Source of the DNA: Rhizophagus irregularis
Lineage: Eukaryota; Glomeromycota; Glomeromycetes; Glomerales; Glomeraceae
Length of the DNA stretch: 64,000 nt
Reading direction: 5' to 3'
NCBI RefSeq assembly: GCF_026210795.1
Contig: NC_089447.1
Location: 2,110,501-2,174,500, forward strand
Positions 36,301 to 48,546 of the stretch are shown here, piece after piece. The position numbers were made by a program, and so were the translations under genes. The number at the start of each line of letters is the position of its first letter. Position 1 is the first letter of the stretch. The notes under the pieces are model-generated. The model ran no database searches. It was not told the origin of the DNA and saw nothing but the letters and a program-made list of their open reading frames with translations.

Positions 36301-39300
36301 TACCTACCTAAACGCGAAGGTAAGGATAAGAATGTTGTCACTTAAACATATTTTAATATATATATATTTACAAAAATATGAAACATCAATATGTAGGACC
36401 TAGTCAAATCCAAGAATTATTCGTTAACAGAACTTGTCTTATCACAATTAGGCAAGCTTCGTAAAGATATCGAATATGATAAAATTCCGATGTATTATAG
36501 TCGAGCCAAAGATTTATTAGATGTAGTTTGCCATTGTTGGAATGATGCTATTTTTACGGCAGAACTTATGTTCAAACTTCAGATATTGCCTCTTACTAAA
36601 CAATTAACAAACTTAGCTGGCAATATATGGTATATAAATGAGATGAATTCTTTTTATTCTCTAATATAAAGGAAATAATAACCGAACAAATCATTACGTG
36701 TTTATAATAGGTCAAAAACTCTTATTGGAAGTAGAGCGGATCGTAATGAATTTCTTCTGTTACATGAGTTTCATCAACACAAATACATATGTCCAGACAA
36801 AGAATATAAGAAAATTCAGGAACAAATTAGTGTAGATGGAGAAGGTAAGCATTCACTTCCAAAATTTTTATTATAATATTTATATATTTATATTAAATAT
36901 AGTAACTGTATTTACGTATTTATTATAAAGATGAATCAACAGAAACTAAAGCAAGTGGGCGAAGAAAACCTACTTATGCCGGAGGCCTCGTGCTAGAGCC
37001 CAAAAAAGGATTTTATGATAATTATGTTGTACTTTTGGATTTTAACAGCTTGTATCCATCAATTATTCAAGAATACAATATTTGCTTTACTACAGTAGTC
37101 AGAGTTGGGATGGTGAGTTCGTAGTATATCTATATTATTGACATTCAGGGTGGATATAGTGACTTACTTATATTATAATCGAAGGAAAAGAACATTACTC
37201 CCGAAATACCTGATTCAAGTTTACCACAGGGTATCCTACCTAAATTGATTGCTAAATTAGTTGAGCGAAGAAGAATGGTAAAGAATTTGATGAAGAGTTC
37301 AATAGTTACCTCAGACAAACTTGCCGAAGTATGTTGAATAATTATTGTCTCGACATGCAGTAATAGTTGCATTAACGTTAATTATATAAATCATATTTTC
37401 TTGTATAATAATAGTATGATATTCGTCAAAAGGCTCTTAAACTTACGGCGAATAGTATGTATGGTTGTTTGGGTTATACTTACTCCAGGTTTTATGCCAA
37501 GCCGTTAGCTATGTTGATCACTTTCAAAGGTCGTGAAATTCTGGAAAACACTGTTAAATTAGCGGAGAACGAGAAGATGGAGGTATGTTATTTAATAATT
37601 TGATTTAATAAGCAAACAAGCGAACGATTCACATTGATTTTTATGCTTTATTTAAGGTAATTTATGGAGATACAGATTCTATTATGATTAACACTAAAGC
37701 AATAGACATAAATCAAGCGCTTGAAGTTGGTAACATCTTAAAAAAGAAAGTCAATGAACGATACAAATTGCTCGAGCTTGAAATTGACGGTTTTTTTGAG
37801 AAACTACTTTTGCTAAAGAAAAAAAAATATGCGGCTATTGTTGTTGAGAAAAAAAACGGCATCTTAGAACGTTCTTGTGAAACAAAAGGACTCGACCTTG
37901 TGAGAAGAGATTGGTGTGATTTAGTGAATAAAGTATCAAGGTACAAACACTTATAATCTTTATCATTATTTGTATTAAATAATTTCTAACTTGTTTTAAG
38001 ATTTGTTTTGGATCAAATTTTATCATCTCATGATCGAGAAGTAATAGTTAACACAATCCATGCTTACTTGAGGCAAGTGGGAGAAGATACGCGTTCCGGA
38101 AATTACCCTATTAATTCCTTTATAATTAATAAAGTATGGTCTAATCAAAAATTGTTTTCACCACTTGGATACTTCGTTAATTTTTTTTTTAATATTAATA
38201 GAATCTCGCAAAATCACCGGAAGCTTATACTGATGCAAAAATCCAACCTCATGTGCAAGTTGCATTGAGAATGAAAAAGAAAGGGTTAAGTGCCCGTACG
38301 GGAGATTTTATTCCATATGTTATCTGTCTAACAGCTGATGGTAAAGAGTTCGATAAAAATATTTCCGATCGAGCATTTCATCCTGACGAGATAAATGAGT
38401 CCGATTTGCGAATCGGTAAATTTATAATATCCATGTTATTTGTTTTTATTTTTGTTATTTTGTCAGATGATATAAATAATTTTATGATTTATTATTTATT
38501 AAGATTATGATTGGTATTTAAAAATCCAAATCCATGCTTCGGTTTCTAGATTATGCGGACATATTGAAGGGATTGATAATGCATCCATCGCTGAGTGTTT
38601 AGGTATCCAGATTTTATTTTTACTATTTTATAGCAATTATACTCAGTAACTTGATAATTACTTGTGTTAAAAAAATAATGTAATATAAGGATTTGATCCA
38701 TCAAAATTCAAAAGTTCATCGAATCTGGCGACATCACATAAAATTGGTTCGAAAATGCCGGATGGAGAGCGATTTAAGGATGTTGAAAAATTTATGCCAA
38801 TATGTATTCATTGTAACGTAACAAATATCTTTGAAGGGTTAAAGGTTAGTAATTACTGTTTTCGTATAAAACTTGTAAACTATATTAATGATCGATATTA
38901 TAGGACTCTGAAGGGTTAATTAAATGTAATGGGTGTAACACCATTATTCCATTTTCTTCGATTTTGACACAACTTACTTTCAAAGTTCGTTCCTATATTA
39001 AACAATATTATGATGGTTGGAAAGTATGCGATGAACTAAGTTGTTTATATCGAACTAGACAAGTCACTTACTCTAAAAATTGTATTAATCGAGGATGCAA
39101 TGGAAAAATGAAGGGCGAGGTATATATAATATTATAATGTTTTAATGATTTGTATGGTTAGATTAATATTCTAAAATATTTAATCTACTTCCCCAAAATG
39201 TTTAAGTATGACGAACAAAAACTATATCTCCAATTACTCTATTTATCTCAATTATTTGATATAAGTAAAGTACAAAAAAGGGCGGAATTTGGTATGGATT

Positions 39301-39486
39301 ATTGACTACATAGAATTGATCATCACTATATTAAAAAACTTAAGAGCACTAATTAATTTCTTTTATTAAGGTTCTAAAAATATAGAAGAAATCGGTAGAT
39401 TGAAAAGTTTGGTCGACAGACATTTAGACCGGAATGCATTACGATATGTAAATTTAGGAGAATTGTTCAATTATTATTTCGAATAA
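33336..39486 (+). CDS. POL1: DNA polymerase alpha catalytic subunit (family B)
   Basis: Twenty-four exons from 33336-33440 to 39371-39486 join without a frame break to 1454 residues (yeast Pol1 has 1468). In order: an N-terminal Pol-alpha motif ([20 protein letters not shown]); a short helix [13 protein letters not shown] like the conserved DLL motif of Pol-alpha N-termini; a lineage-specific repeat region (34100-34620); the exonuclease-like domain; then polymerase motif A ([17 protein letters not shown]), motif B ([19 protein letters not shown]) and motif C (YGDTDS). Cysteine pairs near the C-terminus (CIHC, CNGC and a later C-rich set) form the zinc sites that bind the B subunit. It elongates the primase RNA primer at replication origins and lagging strands. 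The 3' part is repeated after the gap (43564-47974); this copy is the intact one. Confidence 0.95.
34084..34620 (+). repeat. degenerate ~33-residue repeats in POL1 N-terminus
   Basis: About five units within exon 4. Each starts with a form of (V/M)[10 protein letters not shown], continues as [12 protein letters not shown] and ends HETN. They begin near 34101, 34222, 34320, 34422 and 34530. The middle three are most alike at DNA level; the outer two are degenerate. The region is acidic and probably disordered. Confidence 0.8.
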
Positions 39487-40055
39487 AACTAATTATAAAT
39501 ATTCTATTCTTGGTAATAAAAATATCTATTCCATATATAAATTCAATGTAAAATTTTTCATTATAATTGGATAAAAAATAGATATAATGACCATCGAATC
39601 AATCATTATATTTAAGTTAATGATTCCTTTATGAATTATGATAATTATGTAATTATGATCATAATAAAGCATAGTTAAAAACAAAAGTAGCATGAAATTG
39701 TGCAAGTTTATATTATAATGATACTTGTTTAACACAAACAGGCATCAATGGATGAAACTCTTATCTGATCAAGAAAGTTATAGTGCAGGAAATTACCATA
39801 ATAATGTTATTTCATTAATTCTTAATAGATATTATTTAACTTTTTAATAAATACATATATAATTCTATTATGTAAAATTTACAATGAATTATGTTCACCA
39901 AGAATTTAATTACCGTCGTTTGTCGAATCAAGAGGTTGGAAATATTTTAAATATTTTAGAAGATTGTACGAATCCGTTTCAATACACCTAGTACAAATCA
40001 AAAAAAGGAGTTAAAGATAAATATTGCAGATTATATAATAAACATACTAATATTT
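39487..40055. other. spacer between convergent POL1 and RAV1
   Basis: A 569 bp 3'-3' spacer. It holds two short, unusually codon-like plus-strand frames, 39752-39847 (31 residues) and 39884-39991 (35 residues, containing YRRLSNQEVGNILNILED). They have no start context or splice partners that I can confirm, and may be remnants of a lost gene. Confidence 0.45.
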
Positions 40056-43000
40056 TTATAAAGGATATAATAATAGTGATTCTTTTATATCTGATATTGG
40101 AACTTTAACATTTTCACATATGGTTATTAATCCTTGTTCGGCCCTATTAATATAATCAATATAATAAGAATGCTCAAATAATTCTGGATTTTCTTGAACA
40201 GCCATTGCTACATCCAATAATTGCTGGAATAAATAAAAAAATAGTTAGTACAAATTTTACTCTCGTTCTTCGCTCTTTTTTTGGCAAAAAAATATATATG
40301 TACTAACTTGACATAATCTTTTAACCAAAGAAACTTTATAATCATAAAAATCTACATCATATAGTAATGTAGCATTATTTCCTGCATCATTTTCGATATC
40401 ACCTTTACCAAGAGTTTCTTCATTATTGTTAGCAAAAATATCAGTATTTTTTGAATTATACGAGTTTAATTTTTGATAATGTCCGGGAGTATTCCATCCC
40501 CATATATCTTCTTCATTTGTTGAATCTTTAAATGAATTATCATTAAACGATATTCTTCTAGGCGTAACAGGACTAACTAAGGGACTTGGCTCTTCTGTAA
40601 AAAGGTCATCGGATTTATCTGTTATATGTTTACTAAATTTTGAAGAAACTGGTGAAATTGGTTCATTCCAATCCCATGTATCAAAATTAACAACACCTTT
40701 CGAAATAACATCATCACCATCACTATCTGCCATTGGTATGTCAAAAATAGTTGTTCTGCGTCTAGATTTTAAAATATGATCAGGCCTTTTTGGATCTGAT
40801 TGTTGTGAAAAAGTCCATGTTCTTACGAGATGAAGAGCTAACAGTGGACATCCCATACGATCATAAGCAAAAATACTTCTTAACACGAAGAAATATTCCG
40901 TTTTTGATGAAATTTCTGCTGCCCCTCTCAGTGTTTGAATGGATTTATCTTTTAATTGTTTGTATAAAACTACCAAAGCTGCATCAGGAGAATCAGTGGT
41001 TAAGGGTGTTGTTTCTACTTTCTTGTCGCACAGAGTTTCCAAAGGTACCTTTAAAATTTCTTTTTTATTAATATTGAATAATCAATTATCAATTTATATG
41101 AAATAAGTTAAAAAAGAAATTCAAACCATAATAGCTTTCACAGCTTTATCTCTTTGATTCAATGACCAAAAAGCCAAACTGGCTAACCATCGATCCCCTG
41201 TTCTAATGGCTAGAGGAATAATATAATCTTCATATATGCTCTTCAAAATAGGACCATCCTCACCTGTAAATTCAAAATTATAATTTAGTATTTAATAATA
41301 AGAAACATATATATATATATATACATATAAAGGATTACCCTCATAAACTCTAGTAATAGCAATAGCTAATTGAAAGTCATCCAAATGTTTTAAGCATACA
41401 TTAACAGCATCTTTTAACTGATCACCAAGAAGAAAGAAAGCAGCCGCATATCCTATCAAATTGTATATTATTAGATTACTTGCAAACTCTTCTATATAAA
41501 AATGCTTGAAAACAATACCATAACGTTGTTTGCCCAACAGAGCATAAGCGTTTTTTAAAGCTGCTGTTTTCCATCTGGGTTCGGTAAAATCATTTATAAG
41601 AAATTTCAACATGATCGCTTGCTCTCTATGAGTATTGGCGGTTTTCCATAAACCTAACAATAATTTCTTTTTCCGTAATGCCATATAGAAAAGAGAGCAA
41701 TCTGTTGGATCTCTCTCTTCTTTCAACATATAATGATTACGAGCCACGTTTTCCATTTGTTGTCGCTAGAATCAATCGTTAATTAATATAGATTTAACGG
41801 AAAAAAAGCTTTAATGTTACAAATGAACTTACAACTGATTCATTACTTCGAAGCCATAAAAAGATACCATGTATTCTTGCATCTTTCCATAAAAATTTTC
41901 CACCAGATGCTTGGATGCTGTATTCTATTAAAAGATCCTAAATTGACATAGTTAATGAATACGTAATATGTTTTAAGGTCGCAACAAAATATATAGAAGT
42001 TTTCTCACCTGAGAATTACTATGCAATGCCCAGTTCATATCTCGATAATTTAAACCAGGCGACCGTATACCAAAGGATATTTTATTTAAATAATGATACC
42101 GTCGCATAAATATTACGTATCGAACACCATTTTCGTCCAAACTTCGTTTTTGATTTTCTACCTGAATATTTACGAATTTGATGAAGTAGTATTCAGCTTC
42201 AGACCTTAGAATAACATTTGAAATAATATTCTTACCTGATTTATGGTATTAACTAAAGCTAATAATTGCGCTTGTTCAACGGGTGATAAGTCAGGTAATG
42301 AAATGACTTGTAATTTTTCAATCAAAAAATTAGCTTCTTTTTCAGTAAATTCAAGTAAATTTTCTTGAGATCTTTTTTAAAAAAAAATAAATAAATAAAT
42401 ATATATATATATATATTAATATTACTTTTAATTTACGGAATATATTTTATTTCTTTAATTAATGTTATATGCACCCTTCTTCATCACTGTCTTCTCCAAA
42501 AAGAACATTATAGCGAGTAGTTTTCGTTGATGCTGTTGACTTGAATAATAAGGAAAATTAAGTTAGCAGGATTTTGATTTTTTTTTTGTTGATAAAAAAG
42601 AAATTTTATAATTACGAACCATGTTATCCTGGAAAAATTTGTCAAATGGTAAGGGAAGAATTCGTTCAATAGGTTTATTTGTTCTATCCAAAATTATAAG
42701 AAATTTATAAAGGTGGGCAAAAATCTGCTTCACCAAATCCATTTGATCTATCGGAAATTAATTCAGAATTAACAACATTAGAATTAAACAAAATATAAAC
42801 AAAATATAATCTATAAGTAAATTAACCTACCCCACATAATGTATTCTAAAAGAAACGTTGGATGATAATGTGGTAATGGACCATTCAAATGGTCAACAAC
42901 ATGAAACAATGTAGGATACTTTTTTTGATTAACCCCAGTTATACTAGAAACTATTGGATTATTTGATTTTAGATATAAATAGTGTTATATTAAAAAGAAA

Positions 43001-43363
43001 TAATCAGAAAAAACTTGAATCACCTTTTTCCATATTTTCTTCTGTTAACCACTTGTCATAACAACGTAATTGATTACAATTAGCTACAATAAGTGAACCC
43101 AAATTTTCCCAAGATATAGCAGAAATTGGTAATGCAGAATTGCTAAGAAGCACAAAATGTTAATATTTGATTGAAATTCAAAAATTGTCGCAATTTTAAA
43201 AGAACATACTTCTCAATTTCTGAAAACATAATCCAAGAACTTCGTCCGGAAACATGGTGTTTACGAAGTTGAGTATAAATACAAATTTTTCGCGACGTTG
43301 ATATAGCTAATACAATCTCAGCATTAGAAGTGAAAAGCCAACCTATATCAACAATTTTTTCAC
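40056..43363 (-). pseudogene. RAV1: RAV1 3' part, truncated at contig end (assembly copy)
   Basis: Identical at coding level to the 3' part of the complete gene at 48547-55332. The stop codon is at 40056-40058. The segment runs upstream through the Rav1 C-terminal helical domain into the exon encoding EKIVDIGWLFTSNAEIVL, where the contig stops at the N run. It has no internal stops or frame changes, so the truncation is due to the gap, not decay. I consider it a duplicate of the same genomic sequence produced by unmerged overlapping contigs. Confidence 0.85.
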
Positions 43364-43563
43364 NNNNNNNNNNNNNNNNNNNNNNNNNNNNNNNNNNNNN
43401 NNNNNNNNNNNNNNNNNNNNNNNNNNNNNNNNNNNNNNNNNNNNNNNNNNNNNNNNNNNNNNNNNNNNNNNNNNNNNNNNNNNNNNNNNNNNNNNNNNNN
43501 NNNNNNNNNNNNNNNNNNNNNNNNNNNNNNNNNNNNNNNNNNNNNNNNNNNNNNNNNNNNNNN
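43364..43563. other. assembly gap of exactly 200 N
   Basis: A run of 200 undetermined bases, a round size typical of a scaffolder placeholder of unknown true length. The sequence on its left continues in the middle of RAV1. The sequence on its right starts in the middle of POL1 exon 6. Open frames that run through the Ns are artefacts. Confidence 0.98.
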
Positions 43564-46500
43564 ACAAAGCCAGTGAATCGTAAATATGGGTTCGAATTAC
43601 CAGACATTCCTACTGAAGCACAATATTTGAAAGTAACATATCCATTTACACGTATGCTCTTTTAATTCATATGAAGTTTTTTGATTCAAATTTGCAATCC
43701 TATTTATTAATCCTACGTTATTACTGTTAATTAATAGAGGATTCTTTACCTAGAAATTTGAGTGGAAAAACTTTTACTCGCGCTTTTGGTACAAATACTT
43801 CTGCGCTTGAATTATTCATATTGAAACGCAAAATTAAAGGACCATGTTGGCTGGAAATCAAAGATGCTATTGTGGAAACATCTAGAGTGAGTTTTTACCA
43901 TCAAAATTCAAGTAATTACACAACTAAAGTGTTTTGGCAGTAATATATATACTTTGTATGTTTAGATTTCTTGGTGCAAACTTGAGCTTGTTGTCGACGA
44001 TCCTAAAAAAATTAGCATTTTGAAAGAATCAAATTTTTCTGAACCGATTAAATCACCTTCATTAACAACCATGTCGTTGAGTTTAAGAACTATAATGAAT
44101 CATAAAAAGCAAGTTAACGAAATAGCTGCTTTTAGTGTTCGTTTTTATCCAAAAGGTTTAGAAGTTTTTATTGTTTAATATTCATTAAATGTTTGGCTTG
44201 TCCTTCGTTAAAGCTTAATTGATAAATTATTTGATGTAGTGCCATTGGATGAAGCAGTTACACCGGAAAAATTACAATATCCTGTACAATATTCTGCAAT
44301 TCGCCAACTGAATGATAAACCATGGTGGACTCATGGATTTGAAGAACTTGTAGAGAAAGAAAGAAAAAAGGACTTCATCTAAATTTGGAAGCGAATGAAT
44401 ATTCGTTAATCAACTATCTATTAGGTTAGTAACTTTACTTTTATATGATAATGATTTTATTCCTTGCATTTATATATAATTTTTCGGAATTTAATAGCAC
44501 TCATCAAGCAGTATGATCCTGATGTTTTTATCGGACACAATTTCATCGGATTTGATCTTGACGTCTTGTTACATCGTTTAAAAGAATTAAAGATTAAGGA
44601 TTGGTCCTGTCTTGGAAGGTTACGAAGAGTTGTGTAAGTAGAGTTCTTTATTAAGAAAACCTTGAACATCCTAAAAGAAATTAATTTAATGTAATATTAT
44701 TTATAGATGGCCAAAATCACAAAGTGGGTCTACTGCGAATGAGTCATCCTTCGTGGAAAAGTCAATTGTAAATGGTCGATTGATTTGCGATACCTACCTA
44801 AACGCGAAGGTAAGGATAAGAATGTTGTCACTTAAACATATTTTAATATATATATATTTACAAAAATATGAAACATCAATATGTAGGACCTAGTCAAATC
44901 CAAGAATTATTCGTTAACAGAACTTGTCTTATCACAATTAGGCAAGCTTCGTAAAGATATCGAATATGATAAAATTCCGATGTATTATAGTCGAGCCAAA
45001 GATTTATTAGATGTAGTTTGCCATTGTTGGAATGATGCTATTTTTACGGCAGAACTTATGTTCAAACTTCAGATATTGCCTCTTACTAAACAATTAACAA
45101 ACTTAGCTGGCAATATATGGTATATAAATGAGATGAATTCTTTTTATTCTCTAATATAAAGGAAATAATAACCGAACAAATCATTACGTGTTTATAATAG
45201 GTCAAAAACTCTTATTGGAAGTAGAGCGGATCGTAATGAATTTCTTCTGTTACATGAGTTTCATCAACACAAATACATATGTCCAGACAAAGAATATAAG
45301 AAAATTCAGGAACAAATTAGTGTAGATGGAGAAGGTAAGCATTCACTTCCAAAATTTTTATTATAATATTTATATATTTATATTAAATATAGTAACTGTA
45401 TTTACGTATTTATTATAAAGATGAATCAACAGAAACTAAAGCAAGTGGGCGAAGAAAACCTACTTATGCCGGAGGCCTCGTGCTAGAGCCCAAAAAAGGA
45501 TTTTATGATAATTATGTTGTACTTTTGGATTTTAACAGCTTGTATCCATCAATTATTCAAGAATACAATATTTGCTTTACTACAGTAGTCAGAGTTGGGA
45601 TGGTGAGTTCGTAGTATATCTATATTATTGACATTCAGGGTGGATATAGTGACTTACTTATATTATAATCGAAGGAAAAGAACATTACTCCCGAAATACC
45701 TGATTCAAGTTTACCACAGGGTATCCTACCTAAATTGATTGCTAAATTAGTTGAGCGAAGAAGAATGGTAAAGAATTTGATGAAGAGTTCAATAGTTACC
45801 TCAGACAAACTTGCCGAAGTATGTTGAATAATTATTGTCTCGACATGCAGTAATAGTTGCATTAACGTTAATTATATAAATCATATTTTCTTGTATAATA
45901 ATAGTATGATATTCGTCAAAAGGCTCTTAAACTTACGGCGAATAGTATGTATGGTTGTTTGGGTTATACTTACTCCAGGTTTTATGCCAAGCCGTTAGCT
46001 ATGTTGATCACTTTCAAAGGTCGTGAAATTCTGGAAAACACTGTTAAATTAGCGGAGAACGAGAAGATGGAGGTATGTTATTTAATAATTTGATTTAATA
46101 AGCAAACAAGCGAACGATTCACATTGATTTTTATGCTTTATTTAAGGTAATTTATGGAGATACAGATTCTATTATGATTAACACTAAAGCAATAGACATA
46201 AATCAAGCGCTTGAAGTTGGTAACATCTTAAAAAAGAAAGTCAATGAACGATACAAATTGCTCGAGCTTGAAATTGACGGTTTTTTTGAGAAACTACTTT
46301 TGCTAAAGAAAAAAATATGCGGCTATTGTTGTTGAGAAAAAAAACGGCATCTTAGAACGTTCTTGTGAAACAAAAGGACTCGACCTTGTGAGAAGAGATT
46401 GGTGTGATTTAGTGAATAAAGTATCAAGGTACAAACACTTATAATCTTTATCATTATTTGTATTAAATAATTTCTAACTTGTTTTAAGATTTGTTTTGGA

Positions 46501-47974
46501 TCAAATTTTATCATCTCATGATCGAGAAGTAATAGTTAACACAATCCATGCTTACTTGAGGCAAGTGGGAGAAGATACGCGTTCCGGAAATTACCCTATT
46601 AATTCCTTTATAATTAATAAAGTATGGTCTAATCAAAAATTGTTTTCACCACTTGGATACTTCGTTAATTTTTTTTTTAATATTAATAGAATCTCGCAAA
46701 ATCACCGGAAGCTTATACTGATGCAAAAATCCAACCTCATGTGCAAGTTGCATTGAGAATGAAAAAGAAAGGGTTAAGTGCCCGTACGGGAGATTTTATT
46801 CCATATGTTATCTGTCTAACAGCTGATGGTAAAGAGTTCGATAAAAATATTTCCGATCGAGCATTTCATCCTGACGAGATAAATGAGTCCGATTTGCGAA
46901 TCGGTAAATTTATAATATCCATGTTATTTGTTTTTATTTTTGTTATTTTGTCAGATGATATAAATAATTTTATGATTTATTATTTATTAAGATTATGATT
47001 GGTATTTAAAAATCCAAATCCATGCTTCGGTTTCTAGATTATGCGGACATATTGAAGGGATTGATAATGCATCCATCGCTGAGTGTTTAGGTATCCAGAT
47101 TTTATTTTTACTATTTTATAGCAATTATACTCAGTAACTTGATAATTACTTGTGTTAAAAAAATAATGTAATATAAGGATTTGATCCATCAAAATTCAAA
47201 AGTTCATCGAATCTGGCGACATCACATAAAATTGGTTCGAAAATGCCGGATGGAGAGCGATTTAAGGATGTTGAAAAATTTATGCCAATATGTATTCATT
47301 GTAACGTAACAAATATCTTTGAAGGGTTAAAGGTTAGTAATTACTGTTTTCGTATAAAACTTGTAAACTATATTAATGATCGATATTATAGGACTCTGAA
47401 GGGTTAATTAAATGTAATGGGTGTAACACCATTATTCCATTTTCTTCGATTTTGACACAACTTACTTTCAAAGTTCGTTCCTATATTAAACAATATTATG
47501 ATGGTTGGAAAGTATGCGATGAACTAAGTTGTTTATATCGAACTAGACAAGTCACTTACTCTAAAAATTGTATTAATCGAGGATGCAATGGAAAAATGAA
47601 GGGCGAGGTATATATAATATTATAATGTTTTAATGATTTGTATGGTTAGATTAATATTCTAAAATATTTAATCTACTTCCCCAAAATGTTTAAGTATGAC
47701 GAACAAAAACTATATCTCCAATTACTCTATTTATCTCAATTATTTGATATAAGTAAAGTACAAAAAAGGGCGGAATTTGGTATGGATTATTGACTACATA
47801 GAATTGATCATCACTATATTAAAAAACTTAAGAGCACTAATTAATTTCTTTTATTAAGGTTCTAAAAATATAGAAGAAATCGGTAGATTGAAAAGTTTGG
47901 TCGACAGACATTTAGACCGGAATGCATTACGATATGTAAATTTAGGAGAATTGTTCAATTATTATTTCGAATAA
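43564..47974 (+). pseudogene. POL1: POL1 3' part, truncated and frameshifted (assembly copy)
   Basis: Starts inside exon 6 of POL1 (at [16 protein letters not shown]) and runs to the same stop codon. Two homopolymer contractions fall in coding exons. One A is lost at 44364-44369 (exon 9, in the ERKKG lysine codons) and two As are lost at 46309-46315 (exon 17, just after motif C). Each breaks the frame, while the left copy is open at both places. No 5' exons are present. The pattern is that of uncorrected long-read homopolymer errors in a redundant contig end, not of a natural pseudogene. Confidence 0.85.
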
Positions 47975-48546
47975 AACTAATTATAAATATTCTATTCTTG
48001 GTAATAAAAATATCTATTCCATATATAAATTCAATGTAAAATTTTTCATTATAATTGGATAAAAAATAGATATAATGACCATCGAATCAATCATTATATT
48101 TAAGTTAATGATTCCTTTATGAATTATGATAATTATGTAATTATGATCATAATAAAGCATAGTTAAAAACAAAAGTAGCATGAAATTGTGCAAGTTTATA
48201 TTATAATGATACTTGTTTAACACAAACAGGCATCAATGGATGAAACTCTTATCTGATCAAGAAAGTTATAGTGCAGGAAATTACCATAATAATGTTATTT
48301 CATTAATTCTTAATAGATATTATTTAACTTTTTAATAAATACATATATAATTCTATTATGTAAAATTTACAATGAATTATGTTCACCAAGAATTTAATTA
48401 CCGTCGTTTGTCGAATCAAGAGGTTGGAAATATTTTAAATATTTTAGAAGATTGTACGAATCCGTTTCAATACACCTAGTACAAATCAAAAAAAAAAGGA
48501 GTTAAAGATAAATATTGCAGATTATATAATAAACATACTAATATTT
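47975..48546. other. second copy of the POL1-RAV1 spacer
   Basis: Repeats 39487-40055 with one difference, an A run of 10 instead of 7 at 48488-48497. The two short frames recur at 48240-48335 and 48372-48479. Confidence 0.8.

Larger units (their letters stand above)
35073..43363. repeat. left copy of an 8.3 kb duplicated block
   Basis: This stretch matches 43564-51852 end to end. The only differences I found are homopolymer lengths: A7/A6 (35873 vs 44364), A9/A7 (37819 vs 46309), A7/A10 (40000 vs 48488), T6/T5 (42373 vs 50864) and T10/T9 (42578 vs 51068). It ends exactly at the N run. Confidence 0.95.

Noticed and set aside
43330..43665. Open frames running through the N block
   Set aside because: They consist mostly of undetermined residues and join parts of two unrelated genes on opposite strands.
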